DNA of 64,000 nucleotides from Rhizophagus irregularis (GCF_026210795.1 NC_089441.1:2666001-2730000), one strand, 5' to 3'; counted from the first letter of the stretch, positions 52,531-64,000 are shown. Translations and numbers: made by a program. Notes: generated by a model not told the origin, from the letters alone.

Positions 52531-54687
52531 TTAAATGAATCCATATTGTTTATCATTATTTTTTTCCTTTGATAAAATACTTTCAATATCACTAGCTCTA
52601 ACAATTTTTTTATTATCTGCTAAATTGTTATCACTATTATCCGGAGTAATTTTACCAGTAAAAGCAAATGATTGATGACGAATTGAGGGTGGTGTTAACG
52701 ATTCATTACTTTTTCTTACGTAATTGTTAGAAGTAGTAGATTTTTCTTTCATGTTTTCCTCTTCTTGATCAGATTGAATTTGGATAGCAGGAAATAGGTA
52801 AATTTCATTGTCATTATCATAGCTATATGTAAAATAATATATATCATTTGGATCAACTAAAATAGGTTGAGATTGTTGTTTACTTTTTCTTATCCCTTGA
52901 CTTAATCTTGATTGACTACTCATTCTTTCCTTGTTATTAAAACCATTCATATTTAAATTACTTAATCTACTAATTTTGTTTATTCCAAAGTTATTGATTT
53001 GTTCAGAATCTCGTGGTGCTAAATTGTTGCTACTACTACGATTTATAGGATATGTAGATGTAACAGGTGAAGCGCAACGTGATAACGTGAGACTGTTAAA
53101 GTATTCTAGCAAAGCACCGCCAAAATCTTGTGTAGTTCTTCGTTTACCATTTAGTTTATCAAGAGAACTTAAAAGCATTTTTTCATCATATTCTACATAA
53201 GAATATCTAACTTCTTCCTCTTCATAAATATCGGAATTGGTATTCTTGTGTACTATTACTGGAGGAAGTGATGGTGGCATGGAATTTACTTTTGTTGATG
53301 ATGTAAATGATGAATATGTTGGTGAAGGTATTCTAATCAAAATTTCATCTTGTTGATTATAATCTTGTTGGTCATTTATTTGAAGATTTAATTGTTGTGG
53401 GTAACTTTGTCTTTGCTGTTGATTTTGTAATTGTTCTTGTTGTTGGTTTTGTACTTGTCGTTGTTGTGAATGACCTTGACCTTGAAGATAAAATTGATCA
53501 ATGAACGATCCAGGTGATGGTTGATTTTTATATTCTTGCAATCTATCTACACCCTTTTCGTTGATGAAAGAAAATGAACGGAAAGAGTCACCAACTCCAT
53601 TATTAACAACAACATCATCATTATTAATAAATAATTTAATATTAACCAATAATTTTTGTGTACAGATTGATGTTAATACTAATAATGGTGTTGTATTTAT
53701 ATATTTTCTCAAATAATTTTTTCCGTCAATAATAAATATAATATTAATGGCTTGTGAAAATGCTATTAATGAGAAATACATGAAACCCTATTAATCACGC
53801 GTTGAAGCGCAGTAACAAAAAAAAAGAGAGAGAAGGTCCACGTTACGTTAGTTAATGTTTTTTTTTAAAAAAAAAAAAATTTAAAATGTGAATGAGGTAA
53901 TACTAACATCGTCAAATAAAATTCTACGCCAGTATCTTCTTTTACTATAATAATGTAAATTTTTTGTAGAATGTAATGAATAACCAACAAAAATCCAAAT
54001 AATCCAACAATAAATCATCAACATTATAAACCCAATTGAAAAAAATCCTGAAAATAGTTTTATTTTATTATTTCCTTCCAATGCACTCATAAGGTAACAA
54101 TTTCCATCCAATTTATTATTAACATCAACTGCACCAATTCCTAATACATTCATCATTTGAAATATTACGGTCAATATTGCCAATAAAAATAATGAAATCG
54201 CAAGGTAGGGTCTTTTTGGATAAAATATCCTAAATCTAATTAATAGTATAAAACAGTGAAATGTTGTACATACGGCGAAAAAACCTTGTTGCAATAATAT
54301 TAATATAGTACATGATAATTGTGTATGTGATGTATAATGTAAAAACATCAATGTTATTACACAATATATTATCGTCGTAAATCTAAAAAAGAAGTTAAAA
54401 TACAATTAGTTTTATTATAAAAATATTGGTTGCATTATATACTTTTCTTAAAAGTTAACAATTACTTACTTTTCAAGAAAGAAGCAGACAATTTCGGGAA
54501 CACTCCATAATTTAGTTTTATACCATTTTATATCTTTACTTAAACTACATACAATTAATTCATAAAAATATATCGCTATAGCGCAACTAGCATATATTTG
54601 TAAACCACGAAATTCTGACATCAATATAGCAGCGTTTTCGGGGATTGAGTAAATCGGTACTGCCGTCAAATTATTATTAGATCCCAT
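52531..54687 (-). CDS. Seven-span membrane protein with Gln/Asn-rich cytosolic tail
   Basis: Three exons (54687-54470, 54382-53908, 53787-52531) join in frame to 649 residues, starting MGSNNNLTAVPIYSIPENAA. Seven hydrophobic segments are visible in the first 300 residues: LQIYASCAIAIYFYELIV, FTTIIYCVITLMFL, CTILILLQQGFFAVCTTF, YLAISLFLLAILTVIFQMMN, FFSIGFIMLMIYCWIIWIFV, MYFSLIAFSQAINIIFI, and PLLVLTSICTQKLL. Seven spans with a long C-terminal tail suggest a receptor-like topology, but no G-protein-coupled receptor family motif is recognised. The tail (about 320-649) has a Gln-rich tract (QQRQVQNQQQEQLQNQQQ) and many Ser/Asn, typical of disordered regions. The open frame also contains an upstream non-ATG extension that I do not use. 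Confidence 0.82.
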
Positions 54688-57600
54688 ATTATTAATATTT
54701 TTCAAATGAAAAGAAAATTAAAAGGTTGGATAAAAAAAAAAAAATGAAGTAAAAACTGATTATTATTTTATTTTATTTATTTTTATATTAATTTTTATAA
54801 TTTTTTGTAAGGGAAAATCCAGCCCTTTTCTATTTCGTTTTGTTTTATAAAAAATAAAAATAATAAAATAAAATGACAGACTTTTCCAAAAAGTCTGTAT
54901 CAGTTTAAGTAAAGACGCTTTTATCAAAAAAACGCTCTTTTCTAATTAATCGAATAAGAGGATATCAAATCCACTTGAATTGAACCTCCCACCCGAAATA
55001 AAAAAAAAATGAAAATGTTCCAACTGAAAAATGGAAACAGGCGCCCTCTATTTTATATCAAACAATTATAGTTTAATAATAGTATATAATGAACTTTTAT
55101 AATACTCATTTGTATAATAGAGTGTCGATTATTAAAAAAAAAATTATATTGTTTTGAAACCCATTCTAGGTAACTGTAACTAATTTATGACTTAACCTTA
55201 TAAATAAACCAAAAAAAAACAATATGATTTTTATCGTTGTTTTAATATTTGCATGTAACGTTGTTTCGGTTCCTTCTTTATTGCATTTTGCATATCAGTG
55301 TAGTATGGTTTCTTTCAGTTGCCGTAGTCTTTATTGAAAATCGGTTTGTTCATTCTAAAAATATATTTATTCTTTATAAAAGGGGATCGTAGCATCGTTA
55401 ACGAATAATGATCGTACGTTATTGTAACACCACGTAATTTGACATACTACCCTGTTAGAAAGTCAAACACTAACATAATATGATGTAACCCAAGGAGAAT
55501 ACCAAGAAAAAATTAACCGATTCCATAGTTCCAAGCCATAAAACTTCCATATAAGGGGTTCATCTAAATTATGAAACGGTAAAATTCTGGGAAGGAACTT
55601 TCGAACAATATACCGTATGTATAAATATAGTTAAAACACCAGCGTTAACTATTGTTTGTAAACTTGATTTAGAATATGTTGCATGCGTTGCATGCATAAA
55701 ACGCATAAAACGGAAAAAGCAGTAGGGATTTTCGGTAAGATCTTAATCTGAAATAGTTTTCTGACCAACATTCCCTTTTGTTTCATATATTTAGTTATTA
55801 TTCTTTCAAATACGAAGATTTTATTGGAGTTATAAATTTATTTATTTTTTTTTTTAAGGTTTTATACAAGTAAAGAATTGTTAAACTAATCATGTGAAAA
55901 CCTGCTTAATGAGGTATTTGGCATAAACAATTATTAATTACTAATATTTGGAATTATGTGTATTTGCCGCAATAATCTTTGATTTAATTTTAAGGAAATA
56001 AAAAACTATGTTTAATAAAATATATTTCATATAACTAATATAAGTAATTAATAATTATTTTTTTTTTTTTATTGAACACTGAATTAACGAGTAATGGTCA
56101 CTTGATAAGAATGTTCTGACTAGAACTTAATTCTTTTTCCATCTAATCTGAAACCTTTATAGACTTTATTTAAGGATTGGGTTTCATTATGCAATTCGTT
56201 CTTAAATTCAGCCGTTGGGAATTAGTAATTGGACATTGCAAGCGAAAGCGAAAAAGAAAGCAGGATTTAAGTTATACAGTTTGATCTTGGTACATAATTA
56301 TACAGATATTATACTGGATATTTTGATATAACGATAACAGATAAAATAACTGATTAACGATGCATATTTTCGAGATAACAATAGTCTTTTAAGATATACC
56401 ATCATATTTGGAGGTCGACTGTATGATTAAGCAGATAGAGTCACGTAGTGTTACAGTAGAATTAAAAAGAAAAAAGATTCCAATTTACTTCTAAGGGTCA
56501 CAATGTTTACATTACGTTCTAAAATATATAATTTCATTTACGAATCAACAATCTACATTTAGATTAAGTATTTATGTTTTTTGCTTTTTAACATTCAATT
56601 GGTTAAATATTTAGTTATCAAGCAGTTGGTTAAACAGGTTTTTAACTAATCAATATTAGGTTTATATATGTTAATAATTTGGGATCTATGATTTAGGATT
56701 TAAATTAACATTAAAGATTTTGATCTTAACAATTTAGTATTGATAAGTGGTAACTAATGTTAAAAAAACATCCGAGATTGAAATATTTAAAAAATTTAAA
56801 ATTCGATTCTTGACCATAATAGTTATCACACAGCAATTTTAATTCACATTATCATACTTCACTTAATGTGTTTTTTTATATTTATAAGAACATTTTTGAT
56901 TCAATCAATTCAATTAAATAAATATTATTAAGATCTATTTAAAAAAAAAATTCTGAATCCAGATAGAAACTAGATATTTTTAAATCTATCTGGATAACAG
57001 TTTATACTTACAGATGAAATCTTTTATTACAATAGTAATAATAAAGTTTGCATAGCTTGAACTGATAACCTCCTTAGTCCTTACCTTTATATACAGAATA
57101 ATTTTTAAGGAACTTTAAATAAAATGATGGAATAATATATATATTCACTTATTTAAAGATAAACATATAATTGGGCAAACATGGCATAGTGCTTTTATCT
57201 TTATTAATTATATTAAAAATGTTATCAATTAATCAAATTACAATAAAAGAAACAATAAAAAATAAACTAACTAAAAATTAAGTTATATAGTCTCCCAAAA
57301 AGTGATAAAAGTAAAAATAAAAATCTAAATTAAAGATAATTATTACAAATATACTAACACTTTTTAGATCATCATATAATTGGTAATTTGGTATATACAG
57401 TAATATTTAATAGGTAATATATAACATTATTTATTTTACCATATCTTTTATTCTTTCCTTTTTGTTATCTATAATTATTTAGTTTTATTATGAAAGATTT
57501 CTTGTATAGTGCAAAACCTTTATACTCAACTACTTATATATAGTAACAATTGATTGATTATAAATTTCCAAAAAAAAATTTTTTTATATTAAAGTAAAAA

Positions 57601-58250
57601 TTTAACTGATAATTTTTATAAATATGATCATTAGCTATAAAAATTATCTTATTTTTTTTTTTTGAATAAATTTTAGTTAGTAATTTAAATATACTGATCA
57701 AATTTAGTTAAAATTAAAATTAGTTTAAATTTTTGCATCACAGATTTTTTTTTAACCATATTTAATGTAATATTAATTGTTATTATACTTCAGATTTTTT
57801 TTCAATATGTCAAGAAGAAAAAAAAGTTCTAAAATTGTAAAAAAAAAATTCAATGAACAAAATTGTTTAAGTATAGGTTAATTTAATGTTATAAATAATG
57901 ATTATATATATACCACCAAGTGAATATTTAAAAGACAATTCAGATGATAAATTTATAAACAAAAGAATTCAAAAACTAAGTACAGTCAACCCTTCATCAG
58001 GAAATTTGTTTAGGCGTAATTTAGTGTAATATTTCGGAGGTGGTGTAAAATTTCAAAATATTATACTAAAAACATAATATTACAAAAGTTTACACTTTTA
58101 AATTTGAATAATTACAGTAATTTAAGAATATCTCGCTATTTACTGATCCAATCAAAATGATCTATAGCTCATTGGAATCAGCTCATCAAGACGAATCGAA
58201 TGGTAGTAAAATCGCATTTCTACAGTTGATAGAACGCTTTCACAGGTTAA
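54688..58250. other. A/T-rich spacer
   Basis: No intact gene in 3.6 kb. A perfect 10-bp stem hairpin (ACAGACTTTT, loop CCA) lies at 54876-54898 upstream of the seven-span gene. A small frame at 57913-58029 (IYIPPSEYLKDNSDDKFINK) with an upstream MSRRKKSSKIVKKKF piece at 57807 could be a two-exon relic, but I cannot join them confidently. Confidence 0.5.
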
Positions 58251-58254
58251 AATC

Positions 58255-58570
58255 GAGGCTATCAGTTGCATATCGGGTACCAGATATATGTAGGATATGT
58301 ATATGATATGTATATGATATGCAACAATTACACACATATCAGGTACCTGATATCTGTAATGTTTATGCAGAAGTTCAGTGATATATATTATAGATATCGT
58401 GCACATATTACATATATATCGGGTAGTATAATATCGGGCACATATCTTATACATGTCGTATAAATATCATATAGATATTGGTCAGTATAATATCGGACAC
58501 ATGTTATATAGATATCGGGTAAATATAGGATACATATCGTACATTTATCTGACAATACGATAGATAATTT
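58255..58570. repeat. Degenerate ATATCGGG/ATATC repeat block
   Basis: About 300 bp is made of variant steps around GATATCGGGTA, CATATCGGG and TAGATATCG in both orientations (for example GGTACCAGATAT near 58278 and ATATCAGGTACCTGATAT near 58336). The second of these is a perfect 18-bp palindrome. Both-strand open frames here, rich in Ile/Tyr/Cys/Arg, are repeat by-products. Confidence 0.6.
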
Positions 58571-59158
58571 TTTCATATAATATTATAATTTAATATGGGC
58601 AAAATTATAATTTCAGATTAATTTTTAATTTTAATTCGGGCTAAAGTAAAATTTTATTACACAAATTTTATTATTTTCAATTAAACTAAAAGTTTTATTG
58701 TTTTTTAATTAATAATAAAAAAGATTACAAAAAAATATATTATTCTATATAGCTATATAAATAATTAGATATCTGTTATCTACAAATAGCGCTTATTTTT
58801 ATCTGTTTAATATTTAAAAGAAAGAAATAGTATTTTAGTAATAAAGATATTAGTATGAATAATGTATTCGTAAAAGAAAAAGAATAGTATTAAAAAAATG
58901 TTAGTAAAAAATGGTTAGTAATAGAAAATGTTATTAGTATGTTTAATAGTAAAATATATTAGTAAAAACAAACGTTAGTAGGTTAGAAAAAAAGAAAAGA
59001 AGTGTATAATATAAATAAAAATTAGTAAAAATATACTTTTGTAAAAAATATACTTTTGTATTTATTTCACCTCTTTTTGAAGTTTGCTGTTTAAAGAGAA
59101 AATAGATCTTGTTAATTATTTTTCTTTAATAAATAAAAAAAATAAATATTTAAATTAC

Positions 59159-59360
59159 CTTGATGTGCGTTACTCTCATATTCTTCTGAAGATATATGAT
59201 TAGATCTTCTTTTTCTTGAGTTTACTATATATAAACCAAATTAATTTTTGATTAAATTTTTTTAAAAAGAATGCTTAGATTACCTTGATATGTGTTGCTT
59301 TCAAATTCTTTTGATTTAGAGTTTTTTTTCTTGAATTCGCAGATATAGGATTACCATCTT
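59159..59360 (-). pseudogene. Two related decayed exons
   Basis: Exon-like block B (59224-59159) has an acceptor TATATAG, a donor CAAG|GTAATT, and reads NSRKRRSNHISSEEYESNAH. Block A (about 59360-59284) has the same donor context CAAG|GTAATC. It reads ANSRKK, and one frame away SKSKEFESNTYQG, so it is a copy of B with a shift in an A8 run. They look like a tandem exon duplication from a disordered linker of an unknown gene that has since decayed. Confidence 0.45.
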
Positions 59361-59399
59361 GACGCACAGTATCAAAAAATGTCCGCCCTTGATGTGAAA

Positions 59400-59530
59400 G
59401 CGTACTTAGAACCACCTCGTCTCCCGACAACGAGACCAAACCGTATAGAGAGCCTCATCGGTACAAGTACCCTACAACTTCATCCCTAGGTAGTCAAAAA
59501 TCTCAGGTGGTTCCAGACCACAGCGTACTA
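59400..59530. ncRNA. G+C-rich structured island, possible ncRNA or SINE-like element
   Basis: About 130 bp with much higher G+C than its surroundings and nested inverted repeats. AACCACCT (59410-59417) pairs with AGGTGGTT (59505-59512). Local hairpins are GTCTC...GAGAC (from 59419), GGTAC-AA-GTACC (59460-59471) and GTGGT-TCCAG-ACCAC (59507-59521). GCGTAC occurs at both ends. It has no open frame of note. It does not match tRNA consensus, and I could not match it to 5S rRNA, a spliceosomal RNA or SRP RNA. Strand is unknown. Confidence 0.4.
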
Positions 59531-59549
59531 CATGATTAGTCTTTGGACA

Positions 59550-59854
59550 TGTTGGGATTTGATAAGTGAGAGAAAAAATAACTCTAGCGCCAGCGTTTTG
59601 TAAAGAATAATAAAATAATATTTTTAAGTTAGTTCTTTCTTTATTAAATTTTTGAAAAAGTTTTGTTTCTTAAAATCGTAAAAAAATTCTGGTTGCTACA
59701 ACTGACGGACAACGACAAATTGTCAGGCTACCCCGGACAAAGTAATTGGAAGGCAGAAAATGTCATAAAATATCCAGCCCTATTTCATAACATTTTCCTC
59801 CAGGCTAAAGCAAATATTACAAAAGAAATTGCAAATATATTTAACAAGCAATAG
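59550..59854 (+). mobile_element. Possible LTR-like start and gag-like fragment
   Basis: TGTTGGGATTTG at 59550 resembles the start of a copia-type long terminal repeat. About 150 bp downstream a plus-strand frame, ending with a stop at 59854, reads LTDNDKLSGYPGQSNWKAEN and on, a pattern reminiscent of an N-terminal gag region. No second LTR, primer-binding site or pol sequence was found, so this is tentative. Confidence 0.25.
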
Positions 59855-60422
59855 ATACATGGCAGTTGAAAAATATATTCACACTTATACCACAAAGAAA
59901 GACTCAAACCACTATTGTAAAGAAAAATATGAAAAATACGCGTATATCCTATTTTCATACCTTGCTTAACAGTTCCACTATTTATTTAAAAGAGACTTTT
60001 CTCTTTTTTGTATGTGGGTAGGGGTACATTTTTTCCTTTTTTTATTCTTTTCTTTTGTATATGGTAGATGAGTACGTCTTACTATATTAAATATATAAAC
60101 TAAAGTGCCAAAGTATTATTAATATTGTAAAAGATAAGTAAAGTATACTTGGATAAAAGAGAAAAGAAGAGACGAACCGTAAAGCGTTAATAAAAGATAA
60201 GTAAGAAGAGAAAAGTGTACTATTTTTGAAAATAAACAAAAAAAATCGCGCATTAATTTTAGATATCACATGTATGTAATCAAAGCGATTTTAATTGGTT
60301 ATTAATATACATGATGCATAAATGTCATGTGATTTTAGTGACCTATACAAAAGATAAAAATTATTTTACAAAAAATACGTTTCCAACCTTCCAACCAGTG
60401 TATAAAATCTGGAAAAAAAAAT

Positions 60423-63142
60423 GTGCACACGTGCACATAAGAATTTTTTTTTTGTGCACGTCACGAACTCAATTTTTAAAAATTTTTGTGCACAAAAATG
60501 TGCACTATATTAATTTATAATATAAAATGTCCTAACTTTTAAATCCTAAATTCCTAATTATATTATAGATTTTATTTATAAAATATAATTAATTACACTA
60601 AAATGTTCCAAAAAAATGAAAAATAAATCACTATAATTATTAAATTGCCCGATCTTTAGAAGCCCAATGATTGTAAGCTGCTAAATAATTGAAATTTTTA
60701 AAATTTTGAGGGCCAGTTAAAGAAACATGTAAATGCATATTAAGAGTATCAATATGCACTCTGTTTCGAATGTTAGTTTGTTTTGATTAAATTTTGCCTA
60801 GAAAATACACGCTCCACCACAGTGTTAGAAAAAGGTATAATTAATGACAAATCAATAAGAATAATAAGATTAGGGAATTGGTTTCGGAAATGAGTAGTAT
60901 TAAAGATCTTATACCAACATTCAGTAAATTTACATCCTTTGGCAAATCTATATGACGCAATTAGATTTTTAGCTAAATCCCATTCTTTCTTAACTTCTTC
61001 GTCATCAATTAATGAATGCTCATCATTATTAATTCTTTTTTTCTTTCCATAAAAATGTATAAGATCCAAAAGCTCTTCTTCACATAGTTTTGTAAAGCAT
61101 TTTTATGCATTTTTATCAAGCGGCACTTCATGAGGATCAAAAATTCGTAAAGAATAATATAAATTTTCATTAGGAAATCTTTTTCACAAATTTGTAATAA
61201 CTTTTTCAGCATAATGTTTAATAAAATCTAATTAACAAACATAATTGAACAAAAATTTATTAGTAATTAATTTAATAAATAAGTTAAAAATAAACTAGCC
61301 TGGCAAATCTTCAGGGTGTAATTCTAACTCATCTATTAACTTTCGCAAATGGGTACCATACTTCGGTAAGACATCTGCAGATCCAATAAAATTTGCGGTT
61401 ATAGATTCATATGCCATTTCGAGTTGTGATCATAAAGAAATATAATCAAATTGAAAAACCAATATAATTTTTTTTAAAATAAAAAAAAATATCAGCAAAA
61501 AATTTCATAATAATAAGAAATTCGGTATCCACATTGCGTTAAATAAGAATTTAGCTGTATTAGATGAATTAACATCACGTTGTAATGCTTTTTGAATGGG
61601 TTCAATTATTTGGTGAAAATTGTTAATTACATTAGATCATGATAGCCATCGCGTATCACATACATTAAGAATTGTTAAATCAGAAACTTCCATATCTTCT
61701 TTGATTTTTTTTAATTCATACATTCGCTTATATGAATTAGAAAAATAAGAATAAATTCCTTTAATTATAGTTTTATAATGTGCGAAATATGGTGTTTCAT
61801 TTGCAGCTTCTTCTGAAGCTAAGTGTAAGCGATGTGCAACACAATGTGTTGATGTAATAAAATTATTAAGTTTTTTTAGTTGAGTTGTAACACCATTACG
61901 AATGCCTAAGTAAAATGATAAAATATATATATATATATATATTATTAAATTATATATTTTTGATTAATTAATTATTATTTAATAATTACCTGTCATGGTT
62001 GCAGCTCTGTCACTACCAAAATGTCTTAATTTCGTTATATCCAGTTCTTTTTGAGTTATAAAAAGGTTTATTACATTCATAATTCCATCAGCCGATGCAT
62101 CTGTTATTTGTGTCAATCCAAGAAAACGAAAATAGGTCCACCATTTACTAAATGTTTCGAAACTAATGCAATAGTTTTTTCAGATATAACATTTGTATTG
62201 CTTTCATCAATAAGTAAACTCTAACATGGTGATTCTTTAACCTCAGCAACAACGCTTTCTTCAACAATAATAAATATAGAAAAAAGTAATTCTCTTTCTG
62301 CAACTGCATTTTTATAAAGTGCATAATTATTAGTTGAAGATGATGAAGTTGTAATTTCAGAATGATTTTGAAGAAGAGGTGGACGAAGATTTTGGATAAA
62401 ATTTTCATCCCCAGTTTGATATTGATAATTAATTTGATATGTAATTAAATCACAAAGAGATCCATAATTATTAAGTGCTATATTACGTTGTGTTAAATAA
62501 TATACATTACGCATACAACAAATAATTAATGCTTGATTATGGTTCATTTGTTGCATAAAGCCTTCTTTAATTGTCAACTGATCTGAATTTTTTGCATTAA
62601 TTGCTTTTATATGCCTTTCAATACAATCTTCCTTTAACCACTTCAAACCAGTAGTTGTCCACACACTAGAACTATACTATTTGCATTTTTGCATATTTTA
62701 CAAAACATAACTTCTTTTCCATTTCTTTTTTCACAATATAACCATGGATATTTGAAAGGCCAAGATGGATTCCATTTAAGGTTATCTTTTTCTAAACGTG
62801 AATATTTATTTTTTTTTATTTTTATTTTTCGCCTTAAATAATCTCATTTAATTCTCCTTCACTATTAATTTCATTATCTTCAACATCACTAATTTGAATA
62901 ACCTCTGTATTTTTATCATTTCGACTTCTTTTTTTTGTTGGTTTGTCAGTTTTTTTCTCTTGAGGAGTATAATTATTTAGATATTTTGTGATATCTTCCA
63001 TTCTTATTACGCTTAAAAAAAAAGAAAAATTAGATTATCATATCGTTTATCTAATACGAATATATATACGATGCATATCAAATTTTTTTGTGCACAGAAT
63101 AAAATTTTTTGTGCACGAAAATGGGCACTATTATTTGTGCAC
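60423..63142 (-). mobile_element. hAT-like DNA transposon remnant with GTGCAC-rich ends
   Basis: The decayed transposase (60640-63001) is bracketed by clusters of GTGCAC. The left side has five copies (60423, 60431, 60454, 60488, 60500). The right side has three exact copies (63090, 63111, 63137) and one GGGCAC. Such subterminal repeats on both sides fit transposase-binding ends of a hAT-type element. Exact terminal inverted repeats and an 8-bp target duplication could not be fixed by eye. Confidence 0.6.
60640..63001 (-). pseudogene. Broken hAT-family transposase (TTF zinc finger + hAT dimerisation domain)
   Basis: Reading the minus strand from 63001: MEDITKYLNN with a charged N-terminus. 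Next comes a TTF-type zinc-finger segment WPFKYPWLYCEKRNGKEVMF with CKICK. Then come LLIDESNTNVISEKTIALVS, the RNase-H-like core motif GSDRAATMTG, VCDTRWLS, and at the end the hAT dimerisation block PFSNTVVERVFSRQNLIKT and the C-terminus NHWASKDRAI. Breaks: stops at 62221-62223 and 61637-61639, and frameshifts near 62660, 62122 and 60772. It is therefore inactive. Architecture matches the ZNF862/KIAA1586-like hAT group. Confidence 0.8.
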
Positions 63143-63597
63143 TATGGATAAACCACGTGTGAAAAAAAATTGGTGTATGGCAGTCTGCCAGATGATCAGT
63201 AATTGAAAGGGACCAATAAATTAATTAGCATAACGAAAACAATTTTTAAGAGCATTGGATATCATTTAAGGATCTTATAGAAAAGGCTTTAATTTTTAGC
63301 GGCGCTGAAAATTTTGATGATAGTCATGTATCAATTATTAAGTATTATTTGATTTTTGCATCAAATCATTAAGTTTAGCATTATTTGAAGACTTTTTTAT
63401 TTAATATAATAATTACAAACATGCTATTATTTTATGTATTTATTATAGCTTTGAAGGATATCGGAATGTGAATTATTATTCCGTGAATGAAAATAAAAAA
63501 CTCATTTATCATTATCGACTAAAAAAGGAAAAGAAATTAATAAATTTTGTATTTACGACTAAAAAAGAAAAAAAAAATTAATAAATTTTGTACTTAC

Positions 63598-63981
63598 CAT
63601 TTCGATCTTCTGTATTTAGAGTATTTGTATTTTGAGTATTCCGGCTCCCACGTGCTATAAAATAATTAAGAAAATCAATAAAAATTTATAATTTGATTAA
63701 ACTTTTATACTTTACATATCATTCCTTCTGTTTCATCTGCGTTGAGTTATATTAACACCAATTGAAGCCTGTACAAACTGATCATCTAGAAACATATTAA
63801 ATCATATTAAATAAAACAATTTACCTCTTTAATATAATCATTTTGTTGATTATGTAATGTTGTTAGATTTAAAAGTTCTTACCTGGTTTCTCCCAAAACC
63901 GTGTATTCATGACTTCAAAAAAATGGCACCAGCACGGCTTCTTGCCCCTCTCGGATCGTTTGCAATCACTAATAATTGATC
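63598..63981 (-). pseudogene. Exons of a zinc-finger (BED-like) gene at the right edge, probably decayed
   Basis: Exon 63981-63893 has good splice signals and reads SDCKRSERGKKPCWCHFFEV, then MNTRFWEKP. Spaced Cys, Trp and His recall BED-type fingers of transposase-derived genes. The next block (about 63787-63730) reads DDQFVQASIGVNITQRR and then meets a stop, while another frame continues NADETEGMI, so a frameshift is likely. A third exon (about 63656-63598) ends AAATG|GTAAGT. The 5' part lies outside the window. It lies outside the GTGCAC cluster, so it is probably separate from the hAT remnant. Confidence 0.4.
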
Positions 63982-64000
63982 CTAAAGTATTAAGTGTTAA

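Noticed and set aside
57807-58029. Two-exon small gene (MSRRKKSSK plus IYIPPSEYLK)
   Set aside because: The pieces could be joined only by guessing splice sites; no known domain.
58152-58576. Both-strand frames rich in Ile, Tyr, Cys and Arg
   Set aside because: They come from the ATATCGGG repeat block.
59400-59530. 5S rRNA
   Set aside because: A GGGAGAC-like step on the minus strand recalls 5S rRNA, but the internal promoter sequences and overall pairing do not fit.
59550-59854. Complete LTR retrotransposon
   Set aside because: Only a TGTTGGG start and a short gag-like frame are present; no second LTR or pol was found, so only a tentative fragment is listed.

Overview
This window looks like nuclear DNA from an early-diverging filamentous fungus, most probably an arbuscular mycorrhizal fungus (Glomeromycotina, Rhizophagus-like). 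The evidence is the extreme A+T content with long poly-A/T runs, many short GT-AG introns (roughly 45-110 bp), compact clusters of conserved eukaryotic genes separated by kilobases of A/T-rich spacer, and decayed hAT-type transposon sequence. The genus is an inference. The gene families themselves are clear. Exon structures were built by hand from splice signals, and every multi-exon model listed as a CDS closes in frame.

Layout. 1-8089: gene-poor, with simple and degenerate tandem repeats. 8090-18422: a dense block of six genes: MTR4 RNA helicase (-), MED7 (+, divergent from MTR4), a complex I 21 kDa-type subunit (+), an F-box protein (-), VMA21 (+) and signal peptide peptidase (-). 19000-19950: a decayed coding relic. 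20286-24558: a nine-exon gene (-) fusing a cholesterol-oxidase-like GMC flavoenzyme to an alpha/beta hydrolase. 26782-33304: two paralogous four-span membrane proteins (+) that flank a universal stress protein gene (-). 33727-34553: ISA2 (-), whose last 31-nt exon supplies the conserved cysteine pair. 35200-35940: another decayed relic. 37082-38889: ornithine decarboxylase (+). A 122-bp inverted-repeat element (MITE-like) follows, then RPAP3 (-), an RG-rich protein (-), and a PRELI/Ups1-type lipid-transfer protein (-). 44552-49320: spacer rich in short tandem and inverted repeats. 49321-49737: a small two-span protein (+). 52531-54687: a seven-span membrane protein with a long Gln/Asn-rich tail (-). 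54688-64000: no intact gene. It holds a structured G+C-rich island, decayed exon duplicates, a broken hAT transposase with GTGCAC-rich ends, and fragments of another zinc-finger-like gene at the right edge.

The conserved genes are housekeeping: nuclear RNA surveillance and transcription (MTR4, MED7, RPAP3), mitochondrial function (complex I subunit, ISA2, PRELI protein), endomembrane function (VMA21, SPP) and polyamine synthesis (ODC). The less ordinary content is the oxidase-hydrolase fusion, the two paralogous four-span proteins with conserved intron positions, the seven-span protein, and the repeat or relic elements. I found no rRNA, tRNA, CRISPR or operon-like structure.
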